64,000 bases of DNA from Pectinophora gossypiella (Eukaryota > Arthropoda > Insecta > Lepidoptera > Gelechiidae). The notes beneath the pieces are model-generated. The model searched no databases. It had not been told where the DNA came from and worked only from the letters and a program-made list of their open reading frames with translations. Positions within the stretch are counted from its first letter, which is position 1, and the number at the start of each line of letters is the position of its first letter. The translations under genes were made by a program, and so were the position numbers. Location: NCBI RefSeq assembly GCF_024362695.1, contig NC_065419.1, positions 2,728,678 through 2,792,677 of the forward strand. The letters run 5' to 3'. This document shows, in pieces, positions 56,701 through 64,000 of this stretch.

Positions 56701-57496
56701 AATTGCTTCAATGCGACCATTTTAACCCTCCTGTACTATAATTTTCTCTCTCTTCTATCGTGTGGGTTGTGAGGTGGATTACCAACCCCATCGACCCTGG
56801 TGTCAGGGTTACTATTGAGCCGTCAAAGGCCCCTGACATGGCATGTACTATATTTATGTCCAGTCACATTCTATTCTAACTATAGATACCATTTAATACT
56901 CGTAAGGTATAGAATAGAATAGAAATAGTTTATTATAAAAGGGCGCCACACACAAAAAAAAAACAATAACATCATATCAAATTTTCACAAAACAATTACA
57001 GAAAGTCAATGGGCAATGGTTGGCAGACATAGGTCAATGTGCAGATTTTCATTGCGAAGCAACCACGGAGCTCACGTGGCTTTCCGCATGAAACGATTTT
57101 GTATTACCTGTAGACGGTGAATTTGAGAGGGACTTGCGTGAGCGAAAACTACCCCTGCATAGGTCATGATCGGACGGATGCAAGTCTTGTACATTTTCAC
57201 CTTATTCCTAAGGGATAATTTACTACGCTTGTTAAGGAGACAATGAAGACGGCCCATTACAAACGCGGCGCGATCGCGAACACGTTTGATATGGGCTTTG
57301 AAGGGGTGAAGCACGACCATCGTGGTATAGTTTTCCACACTCACCTGTAGTCCATGTCACCAGCGACGAACACAAAGTTGATGTTGACCATTGTAACCAC
57401 CAACGATGGTAGACACGCCCAGAAATACTGCGCCCACTGATACCTGCCAAACTTGTCCAGTACTTCCACTATGTCATGGTGCTTCTGTGCCTCCAT
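43440..57496 (-). CDS. Orct: SLC22-type organic cation transporter
   Basis: Seven exons: 57496-57345, 51083-50876, 47111-47011, 46482-46331, 45570-44950, 44630-44449 and 43619-43440, all phases closing, 531 aa. The N-terminus MEAQKHHDIVEVLDKFGRY is followed by a first membrane segment. A cysteine-rich extracellular loop (C52, C57 and others, with an N-N-T glycosylation site) is encoded by exon 2. SDRFGRK (about 152-158) is the major-facilitator signature. ESPRWL (265-270), ELFPTSTR (441-448) and PETK (499-502) are SLC22 hallmarks. The family moves organic cations, carnitine or related solutes across the plasma membrane; the substrate here is unknown. The ATG context CAAAATGG is good. Intron 1 is 6.3 kb and carries a transposon and a LINE fragment. 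Confidence 0.92.
43690..43865. repeat. MITE M6, partial
   Basis: TTTAAGTTATACCTGTCATT and TTATCCGCCTAAAAGGAAAG match M6. Uninterrupted at the site where 38180-43124 sits in another copy. In the last transporter intron. Confidence 0.6.
44067..44382 (+). mobile_element. SINE family A in last transporter intron
   Basis: Head TCACTGTGGTCCAGTGGTGA, B box GGTTCGAATCC, module TTAAGCCGTTGTTCCC, tail ACGATAGAAGAAG. It ends about 70 bp before the exon 6 donor side. Confidence 0.75.
44668..44815. mobile_element. Short GC-rich foldback MITE in transporter intron 5
   Basis: GCGGGCTTAGCACCGTA at left against TACGGTGCTAGGCCCGC at right, with further pairing of CGCGACTCTCTCTCGCC and its counterpart. About 150 bp. 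Confidence 0.7.
46040..46200 (-). repeat. LINE RT C-terminal remnant
   Basis: The minus strand reads KEWNSLPYFVFPNA, a stop, then FKPRVNRHLLGELHLRPRQC. Related to 540-800. Transporter intron 4. Confidence 0.6.
46543..46990 (+). mobile_element. SINE family A, duplicated middle
   Basis: Head GCCTCCGTGGTACAGTGGTT, then module and tail, then a second module (CGATAAGCAGTCGGTACCG) and tail ending CACACGAGAG. Transporter intron 3. Confidence 0.65.
47743..47815. repeat. M1 hairpin, left half
   Basis: Ends at ATATCAAGTGGACTTTCCAG, where SINE C is inserted. Confidence 0.55.
47816..48153 (+). mobile_element. SINE family C, complete, with 12-bp TSD
   Basis: Head GCCTCCGTGGTCTAGTGGTT, B box GGTTCGATTCCCGA, module TTAAGCCGTTGGTCCCGG, tail CCCAGCAGTGGGACG. 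TGGACTTTCCAG is duplicated at 47804-47815 and 48154-48165. Transporter intron 2. Confidence 0.85.
48175..48340 (-). repeat. LINE 3' UTR fragment
   Basis: Complement of the 30770-30955 tail (GAATAGAAATAGTTTATTAT, GGGCGCCACACAC). Transporter intron 2. Confidence 0.6.
49120..49870. mobile_element. MITE M2 split by an M1 double hairpin
   Basis: M2 left part 49120-49240. M1 unit one 49244-49472, linker CCATACCTACTTGTATGGCT, unit two 49502-49736. M2 right part 49740-49870, ending GGTGAACGTAGCCTGGAAAG. The same nested arrangement recurs inverted at 55680-56380. Confidence 0.75.
50681..50760. repeat. (CA)40 microsatellite
   Basis: Eighty uninterrupted bases of CA, followed by CGCG. In transporter intron 2, 115 bp from the exon 2 donor. 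Confidence 0.98.
51160..51447 (-). mobile_element. SINE family A in transporter intron 1
   Basis: Tail GTGGGTTGTGAGGTGGAATA at left, module complement CGGCTTAACGTGCC, head ATTCGAACCCGGGGCCTCC then CGACCACGGAGGCTG at right. Confidence 0.75.
51455..51735 (+). repeat. LINE 3' end carrying an M5 insertion
   Basis: Matches 34180-34325 up to CACCCCATTGTAC. The MITE (about 51564-51711) follows, then TACTCGGAATGCAATAAATA resumes. Intact sequence in the other copy is CATTGTACTACATGGAATGC. Confidence 0.7.
52918..53594 (-). pseudogene. Transposase-derived protein fragment with SWIM zinc finger
   Basis: About 225 codons in a clean frame, beginning after a possible acceptor (CGTTTCCAG at 53595) with NYAIPNMPHLKEEVRIACAL. 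The end holds HYCSCIVGKRTLGCCAHV, a SWIM finger (CxC...CxH), then WYMGWARHQ. This C-terminal pattern is what I know from DDE transposases of the ISL2EU/Harbinger type in animals. The catalytic DDE part is not found upstream, where a MITE (about 53649-53806) lies instead, so the element looks non-autonomous. The frame itself is unbroken. The family name is from memory of pattern, not a search. Confidence 0.6.
53649..53806. mobile_element. MITE inserted beside the transposase fragment
   Basis: Left end AGACTGCGTTTCCACC and complement of right end AAACAGCCTTA, with GCTACGTTGC and its complement GCAACGTAGC in the arms. It lies inside the 52070-55394 element. Confidence 0.6.
55435..55665 (+). repeat. 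LINE-like 3' end
   Basis: GCCAATGGCCTGTCACCAAG through CTATATCTGTTTGTTCCCC to a (AAAT)n tail. No coding sequence. Confidence 0.4.
55680..56380. mobile_element. MITE M2 split by an M1 double hairpin (inverted copy)
   Basis: M1 units at 55794-56024 and 56037-56290 with linker ACATACGGTAGCCATACAAG, the complement of the linker at 49.48 kb. Surrounded by M2 halves (ATTGTGCCTGGGTGTAATAA at left, TTACAGCGCCATCTTT at right). Confidence 0.75.
56570..56735. mobile_element. MITE family M4
   Basis: GGTTACATCGAAGCAATTCA against TGAATTGCTTCAATGCGACC, inner arms AAAGCAATATTGC. Also at 59345-59885 (interrupted), 62345-62440 and 63245-63405. Confidence 0.7.
56915..57320 (-). repeat. Jockey-like LINE remnant: RT C-terminus plus 3' UTR
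   Basis: The minus strand from about 57310 reads PFKAHIKRVRDRAAFVMGRL, then YKTCIRPIMTYAGVVFAHA and LQVIQNRFMRKAT, the C-terminal text of Jockey-clade reverse transcriptases. The tail GTGTGGCGCCCTTTTATAAT and ACTATTTCTATTCTAT ends at 56915. The frame continues into the intron start beside transporter exon 1. Confidence 0.75.
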
Positions 57497-57807
57497 TTTG
57501 GAAGTGTCTCTTGATTTACAGAAATATGGCTATGCGTTTCGAAGATATGCGACCTAACCTGTATTGGGCTGGTTTTCCCTTCGGGTAGGAAGGTCAGACA
57601 AGCAGTTGCTTGCGTAAAAACCGGACCTGTCGAATCTTGAAGTTAGGTACGCAGATCCTGTGAAAACGGGATAATGCTAAGGTGGTGAATGGCTAAAAAT
57701 ATGTATACTTAACAACCTTGTCGCAATAACATATTCGATATTTAGTGAGACTGTGTTTCAAATTGTCAAATAAGTTATTGCGATAGGGTTCTAAAGTATT
57801 GATTTAT

Positions 57808-58265
57808 AATAGTATTTTATGCAACAGTTGTATAAGAAGGGTCAAAAAATGCGAGTGGCGTGAGTTGCGATGTGAGCCTTGGCGAACATCGCAATAAGAG
57901 ACGCCACGAGCATTTTTTGACCTAGTTATACAACGTTGCATACAATACTTTTTCTACGACGACGTAATTTTAAACGAAACACAAAAATTTTCCAATTTAT
58001 TTTCCAACGCGCGGGAAAATGGCGGCAAATGTATACTTTTTTTTTATAGTATATCTATGGCACCAAACAAAGTAAAGGTGCCAGTTTCCAGGTCAAAAAA
58101 AAAACAACAACAATGCTTTTTTGGCGACATTATAGTACAGTTACACTTTGTAAACAATGCTTTTATAGGCCATAGAGCATACACTTTTTCAAAGAGTTTA
58201 ATTATGTATGTACTTATATTAGACTTTTTGGTTATTTAAATGCCAGATTAAAGTAGAGGAGTAGA
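57808..58265 (+). repeat. 480-bp repeat, inverted partner of 24938-25424
   Basis: Complementary to the 25-kb copy from GTATTTTATGCAACAGTTG to TTAAAGTAGAGGAGTAGAAA, with the same internal foldback. Confidence 0.75.
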
Positions 58266-58883
58266 AAAAAAAATTTACGCATTACGAAAGTGCACCATAA
58301 TAAAAAATAAAATGTTTTTAAATTATAGGCACCTGTGAGATTAAACTCTATGGCAACATTTCACTCAGAAACTATGTATAACTTATTGGAGCTAACAATC
58401 CAAAATTACCATTTTTGTGATCAAATATATTAGGAAACCGTTAAGACGCGTCTGCGCATCACAAGATACTACAAAACTACCAGTTTCAACGAGAATATAG
58501 CATCAATAGAAAGAGATATCAAATAACAGGTCTAGTTTATTTATAAGTCATATTAAGTGTCAGTCGCAAATAAACTTTTATTATTTAGTTCTTAAAGACA
58601 GTTCTACACATAGCGATGTGTTGCAGAGATTACAACATAATACTAATTTTACGATATGATTCCCAAAGTTTGGCCATATCATGAAGTATCATGCAATTAG
58701 TTGCTCATATCGTTAAACGTTTTGTGTTCATTGATCTGGCCAAGCTACATAATGATATGGCCAACGAGCGACATTCTATTTCATGAAATATGACTATTTC
58801 ACGAAATTGTGGAACACATCATGAAATAATCAATTCTAACATCTGGCCACGACACTTACATAAGATCAAGCCTATTTCCCGTT

Positions 58884-59209
58884 CTTCTTCTTATCGTGTG
58901 GGTTGTGAGGTGGAATACCAGCCTCATCAACCCTGGTGTCAGGGTTATGATTGAGCCGCCACAGGCCCCTGGCATGGCTCATGTAACGATTACTCACTTA
59001 AATCAGTAAACAGTAACCGGGACCAACAGCTTAACGTGCCTTCCGAAGCACGGATCGTCTTACTTTCGGACAATCAGGTGATCAGCCTGTAATGTCCTAA
59101 CCAAACTGGGGATCACAAAGAGATTTTTGTGATATGTTCCCACCGGGATTTGAACCCGGGACCTCCGGATTGTGAGCCGAACGCTCGAACCACTGGACCA
59201 CGGAGGCCG
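58884..59209 (-). mobile_element. SINE family A, complete, with 9-bp TSD
   Basis: Tail TCTTCTTATCGTGTGGGTTG at left, head ACCACTGGACCACGGAGGCC at right. TTTCCCGTT is duplicated at 58875-58883 and 59210-59218. Confidence 0.82.
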
Positions 59210-59344
59210 TTTCCCGTTGGGGTAGGCAGAGACTGCGGAATTCCATTTAGTACGACCCTGACACACCACTTTCGCTTTCTCCACTCCCATCAAAGACTTC
59301 TTTTATCTTGATTTGAACTTTCTTTAAAACATCCTGTATCTGTT

Positions 59345-59885
59345 CAGGGGGTTAAAAAGACAAATTCACTTAAAAAGCAATATTGCTATTTGACATTTGT
59401 TTGCATTGAGCACTTACTTTAAAAGGCCACATTGAATTAATTCATTTTTTTTTTAAAGAACGTCTAAGGCCCTGTGCCGAGGTTTTTCTTGCAGCTTCTT
59501 TTCCCCGCTATACAGGTTGTGAGAAGCTGCAGTAGTTTTAGGCGGATGAGACGTTCGTTATGTAAAAATTGACGATTCAAAGTGTAACTATGTTACCTAC
59601 TGAATAAAGATATTTTTGAATTTGAATTTGAAAAACAAAATTGCAATTTAACATTTGTGCATATAAAAGCTTCAGCTGGCCATAACACCTTGCGAAATGA
59701 CGTAGATTCAAAAATGTTAAATTGACGTTGAATAAATGATTCTGATTTTGAAAAGTAAGTGCGCAATGTCAACAAAAGTTAATATTGCTTTTTTAGATGA
59801 ATTGCTTGTGATCACACAGACGCCATTAATAAATATAAAATAAAATGAATTGATGAATTGCTTCAATGTGGACTTTTTAACCCCC
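59345..59885. mobile_element. MITE M4 copies with LINE 3' tail between
   Basis: GGTTAAAAAGACAAATTCAC at left and CAATGTGGACTTTTTAACCC at right. 59460-59645 between them is a LINE 3' end (GCCCTGTGCCGAGGTTTTTC ... GAATTTGAATTTGAA), inverted copy at 63705-63880. Confidence 0.6.
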
Positions 59886-60657
59886 CAGGTGCAAACCTCA
59901 CCTTAGGGCGATGTCTAAGATTCTAACAGAAGCTTTAGGTAACCGATAAGCGTTTCTTATTCTTCTTCTATAGTGTAGGTTCTGAGGTCAATGACTGACC
60001 TTATCAACCCTGGTGTCGATGGGATTCGAACCCGGGACCGAATCGTGAGCCTAATGCTTAACCACTGGACCGCAGAGGCCGTTATTTCTATGATTGTTAG
60101 TGTTAACAAGATACAGAAATTAGTGTTTTATTGAAATATTTTCAGTCCCATGTCTTTTTAAATTAAAAAAATAAAAAGACAAATTAATTAATTCTATGCC
60201 ACTATGCTGTTCTGGGAGCAAATAAAAAACATAGAAAACGTTCAGCTGCTTGTCTTCCCGGGCATGTCGTAAAAACCGACAGAGGGATTGTGTCCTCTAA
60301 CATGATGGACTAATGTTATGGGCGATAGGCTGATCCCTTATCACCATAAGGTTCATCATATCCAGCTTACGACATCGTATCAACAGTGGCTACAAGTTGT
60401 CTTTGATTACTTGTGGCTCTGCCCACCCCACTAGGGATTACGGGCGTGAGTTTATGTATGTATGTATTAATTAATTAAGGTATAATAAAATACATATAAG
60501 TGACTTTCTTTGGGCCGTTCTATAAGAATAAAATAACTTAAGAATACTTAACACATCTTTTTTGACGTGACTTATTGTAGATTTGTCGCAGATGGCTTTA
60601 ACTACTTGGCCGGACAAATGGGGAGCGCTGAGGGCTCTACCATGGTTTTACCTGTTT

Positions 60658-60985
60658 TGACGGCCTCTGTGATCCAGTGGTTGAGCGTTGGACTCACGCA
60701 CGATCCGGAGGCCCCGGGTTCGAATCCCGGTGGGGACATATCACATATCACAAAAAAAAAACACTTTGTGATCCCTAGTTAGATTAGGACATTACAGGCT
60801 GATCACCTGATTGTCCGAAAGTAAGATGATCCGTGCTTCGGAAGGCGCGTTAAGCCGTTGCCCGGTTACTATTTACTGATGTGAGTAATCGTTACATGAG
60901 ACATGTCAGGGGCCTTTGGCGGCTGAATCATATGACACCAGGGTTGATGAGGCTGGTATTCCACCTCACACTCAACACGATAAGA
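60658..60985 (+). mobile_element. SINE family A, complete
   Basis: Head GGCCTCTGTGATCCAGTGGT, B box GGTTCGAATCC, module GGCGCGTTAAGCCGTTGCCC, tail AACACGATAAGAAG. A partial inverted copy lies at 59965-60082. Confidence 0.78.
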
Positions 60986-61625
60986 AGAATAACCTGTTTG
61001 TATAGCACTCAGGAAGGTAGGTATCTTGCACACTCACAGATGTACACAACTTCACTTAGTTAAAAAAAATAATTCATGGTGCTAAATAGTATAGTGACCT
61101 TCGGCACAGCCTGGGTATAGCACACACCAGAATTATCAAAACCGACACATGCATCGTAAAAAGGCGTGGCATTTTATAAATCATAAAAATAAACTACCTA
61201 TATTGATAAAAGCACATAAAAAATAATGTATTCTGCATGTGTATAAAAATGTATAATGTCCTACTGCATTTATGCTAATAAAGAAATAGGGTATTTTATT
61301 TGACTAGATCAAAGATAAATTATAACTTGCTAACACAGAAATAGAAGCCATTCTAAAATGTTCAAAAATCAATTACATAATTATTATTTTACGACTTATT
61401 TTCAGATTTAATTTATGAATTAAGTAACAATGAGTACGACGTTTGACAGCTTTTATTGATGACGTCACAGGACAGTATTTCCATACAAACTCCAAGGAAA
61501 ACTTTCGTTTTGACGTTTCGTAAAAAGTATTTCATTTGACTAGGTTGTCAAGCAGCTTATTACCGCTACCAAGACGTATTCAAAAGTAAATAAAAAAAAT
61601 ATTCACCATTATTTTTACTCTGTTA

Positions 61626-61998
61626 CAATGCGGGACTTTCCAGGCTACGTTCCTCAAAAACAATACAGATGGCGCTGTACAGATTTTCCTTTGTTTAACC
61701 TTCTAATTTCATGGACAACATACATACGCATCTTTTATCTTTGTTTTTGGGTACTAAATGATGACGTTTTTGATTACACCCAGGCACAATTACATCTTCC
61801 AGCTAATATTATTCTGATCAAAATAAAGAGATGCAATGTAGGTAGCAACATCATTCTAATGTAATCCAAATATCAAGCAGCTATATTTTTTACAGTTGCT
61901 TCTGCCATTACATTGTATTTTGGAAATTATCACGTTAAATATCTACAGCGCAATCTATATTATTTTTTGGAAATGTAGCCTGGAAAATCTCTCATTTA
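61626..61998. mobile_element. MITE family M2, uninterrupted copy
   Basis: GGGACTTTCCAGGCTACGTT at left against AATGTAGCCTGGAAAATCTC at right. Internal GATGGCGCTGTACAG and its counterpart CTACAGCGCAATCTAT. About 370 bp, a reference copy for the interrupted ones. Confidence 0.72.
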
Positions 61999-62448
61999 AA
62001 ATGAAATGAAATAAAATTTATTCGCTCTAGAGTGGTAAAAAAGATCTTAAATATACATTATATCAAAAAAGTCTATTACTCAACCATACAGCGTGCGAAT
62101 ATTAATATTAAATAATTAAAGGAACATTTAATCTTTAATAAATCTGTCTTAAAAAAATGAAAAATCAAAATGAAAATGTATGAATCTGTTTTTATGTTTA
62201 TACTTGTAGGTTATTGCGTATATTCAAGATTTATATTGTTAAATTTAAGTTAATTTTATTACTTATTTAATTATTTTTAATATTCGTACACTACATGGTT
62301 GAGTGAAGGAGTTTTATTGTACAATCCAATATATTATATTACAGCAATTCATCTAAAAATATTTGATATTTTATATGCGCAAATGTCAAATTGCAATATT
62401 GCTTTTTAATAAATGCTTTGATGTGGTCTTTTTAACCCCGCAGTAGGC

Positions 62449-62605
62449 TCTGCACGACAACCGCGCCGCGCGGGCCGCGAATTATATTGAAGCCTTCGAC
62501 CAATAACCGTTTGACGTCCATCTACGTAGATAGCATTCGTATCGTTTATTGGTCGAAGCGCTCGATATTTCGCGCAGCGTGCGGCGCGGTTATCACGCAG
62601 AATGG
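62449..62605. mobile_element. GC-rich foldback MITE
   Basis: TCTGCACGACAACCGCGCCG at left against CGGCGCGGTTATCACGCAGA at right, with CTTCGACCAATAA and TTATTGGTCGAAG inside. Strongly GC-rich against the surrounding DNA. Confidence 0.75.
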
Positions 62606-63130
62606 TTTTTCAATGTTGCTTTCTTATTTTGTGACTAAATTATAAAAACATAATAACAGGTTCTTACCGCGTTTAAATCAGGGATATGAGACTCCCGATA
62701 TTTCGACTCTGTTGCAAGTGACTTGAGTGAGTTTGTGTGACTTGTTATGGATTTGCCGCAGATGGCATTAACTACTTGGCAGGACAAATGGGGAGCGCTG
62801 AGGGCTCTCACTCGGTACAATATTTGAGACAAAAGGTCTTAGGTAAGGTGCTTACTCACCTTGTGACACCAATACCCTATAAAAAATAGATACTTAATAG
62901 AAAAAAACTGACTGTCAATTTCTTTTTTAATAGATCAAATTCCAAACGACTAATCCCTGTCAATATCGATTTACAATGATTTACCTAACAACGAACTATT
63001 ATTGGCTATTGTAAGATATAAATAGTGAGGAAAAATATCAAGTGCCTGGCCTACCTATTAGAAGATATTTACTATTTGTTTTTTTTTTTGCTGGTTCATG
63101 AGTTTTATAAATCGGCGAGCACGTATCCAG

Positions 63131-63250
63131 TTATTGGTGACAGTGGAAGAAGTGACATTCCTTCATCTCGCGCAGGTCGATCTTCCTGAACAGTTTGCAC
63201 AGCAGCAGCTCGTGAAGCGTCGGAGTGCGAAGACCGAAGATCAGAGGGTT
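63131..63250 (-). CDS. Possible terminal exon of a GPCR-like protein
   Basis: The minus strand reads NPLIFGLRTPTLHELLL then CKLFRKIDLREMKECHFF and a stop. NPLIFGLR followed by a cysteine and basic residues resembles the end of helix 7 and the palmitoylated tail of rhodopsin-like receptors (NPxIY). Codon use is GC-rich like the real exons here. However, a MITE of family M4 starts at 63245, exactly at the upstream edge, and no splice acceptor is obvious, so it may be a truncated pseudo-exon. The rest of the gene would lie beyond 63.4 kb on the minus strand and is not recognised in the window. Confidence 0.3.
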   Translation of the reverse strand, partial: NPLIFGLRTPTLHELLLCKLFRKIDLREMKECHFFHCHQ

Positions 63251-63405
63251 AAAAAGGCCATATCGAAGCAATTCATCTGAGAAAGCAATATCGCTATTTG
63301 ACAGTTGTTTGAATTGCGCACTTACTTTTATATGCGCAAATGTCAAACAGCAATATTGCTTTTTTAGATGAATTGCTTCGATGTGACATTTTAATCCCCT
63401 TGATT
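63245..63405. mobile_element. MITE family M4, complete
   Basis: GGGTTAAAAAGGCCATATCG at left against GATGTGACATTTTAATCCCC at right. Inner arms GAAGCAATTCATCTGAGAAA and its counterpart. Confidence 0.75.
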
Positions 63406-63704
63406 GTAGGCTCAGTTCAGCTCGATTATCTCCACTACTTGATAGGAAAACATTGTAAGACAAGGCGGAAGTAGAGAAAATAGCGTGTCAGGATCGCAGT
63501 AAGTGGAATTCCTTCGTCTCTGCCTACCCCAACGGGAAATAGGCGTGATCTTATGTGTGTGTAGGTATATGTATAATGTGAGTTGATACAAAACCCCATA
63601 CAAAATTCTTATCGTATGCCGCTTAACGCATAGTGCAAGTGACACAGACAGCCTGTGCGCTCTCCTTAACTCTTTAACGGTTTAGCGCACTTTAAACACT
63701 AAAG

Positions 63705-63885
63705 TAAATTCAAATTCAAAAATATATTTATTCAGTAGGTAACATAGTTACACTTTGAAGCGTCAATTTTACATAACGAACGTCTCATCCGCCTAAAACT
63801 ACTGCAGCTTCGCACAACCTGTATAGCCGGGGAAAAGAAGCTGCAAGAAAAACCTCGGCACAGGGCCCTAGACGTTCTTTTTTAA
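63705..63885 (-). repeat. LINE 3' tail, inverted relative to 59460-59645
   Basis: Starts with the complement of a GAATTTGAATTT tail and continues TATTCAGTAGGTAACATAG, CCTAAAACTACTGCAGCTTC and GGCACAGGGCCCTAGACG. Shorter pieces are at 34970-35030 and 35585-35670. Confidence 0.65.
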
Positions 63886-64000
63886 AAAAAAAACATAAAA
63901 TATTGGTATACAATTGAGTAATTTAGCTGCCTAATATCAGTTCTCAGACAGTTAATCCCATGCATTCATATCTTCTAAATAATCACTAACTTTAAAATAA

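Larger units (their letters stand above)
57497..64000. other. Intergenic upstream of the transporter gene
   Basis: Transporter promoter region, then repeats: SINE D tail, the partner of the 25-kb repeat (57808-58265), SINE A (58884, 59965 partial and 60658), MITE M4 copies, LINE tails (59460 and 63705), MITE M2 (61626) and a GC-rich foldback (62449). One possible coding exon is at 63131-63250. About 60.0-60.5 and 61.0-61.6 kb hold nothing further I recognise. Confidence 0.5.

Noticed and set aside
59895..59955. Possible micro-exon on the minus strand (KASVRILDIALR before GTGAGG)
   Set aside because: Only about 12 residues, no clear acceptor, and no neighbouring exons of the same gene.
62845..62870. 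17-nt AG...GT bounded segment on the minus strand
   Set aside because: Too short, lies beside a dispersed repeat, and no flanking coding exons were found.

Overview
This is a stretch of an insect nuclear genome, most likely from a moth or butterfly (Lepidoptera). The evidence is short GT-AG-spliced exons in AT-rich DNA, genes matching insect families (sigma-class glutathione S-transferase, MAGE/NSE3, SMYD4-like SET/MYND proteins, SLC22 organic cation transporter, SLC25 carrier), and a dense load of tRNA-headed SINEs, foldback MITEs and LINE tails. There is no bacterial operon, CRISPR array or rRNA. Gene models were built by hand: splice sites were chosen by GT-AG, reading phase and protein family, and all phases close.

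Layout. 1-1590 (-): 5' end of a mitochondrial 2-oxoglutarate/malate carrier gene that runs off the window. 3915-6698 (+) and 8605-10412 (-): two tail-to-tail SMYD4-like genes, collinear residue by residue and with the same single intron, so an inverted duplication. 11837-16413 (-): a five-exon MAGE/NSE3 gene (223 aa), subunit of the SMC5/6 complex. 19981-24519 and 30512-37601 (+): two tandem sigma-class GST genes, each of 4 exons with identical exon lengths (133/168/143/171 nt; 204 aa). 43440-57496 (-): a seven-exon SLC22-type organic cation transporter gene (531 aa). 57.5-64 kb is repeats, with one possible GPCR-like terminal exon at 63131-63250.

The rest is mobile DNA. The standout is 38180-43124, a 4.9 kb block organised as A-Y-A'-Y' (A' and Y' are reverse complements of A and Y), with a TTAA at all five boundaries and the two halves of one older MITE on its flanks. 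Others are a 1.3 kb foldback (32791-34096), a 3.3 kb DNA transposon with a SWIM-finger transposase fragment inside the transporter's first intron (52070-55394), an intact hAT-type element with an 8-bp target duplication (28297-28942), recurring double-hairpin elements, and three SINE families that share one central module despite different heads and tails.

The genes do not form a pathway. The two GSTs (detoxification, redox) and the transporter could all serve xenobiotic handling, but their proximity may be chance. A cluster of four TATCGATA octamers lies in the MAGE/GST intergenic region. Identity statements below are by eye, not computed.
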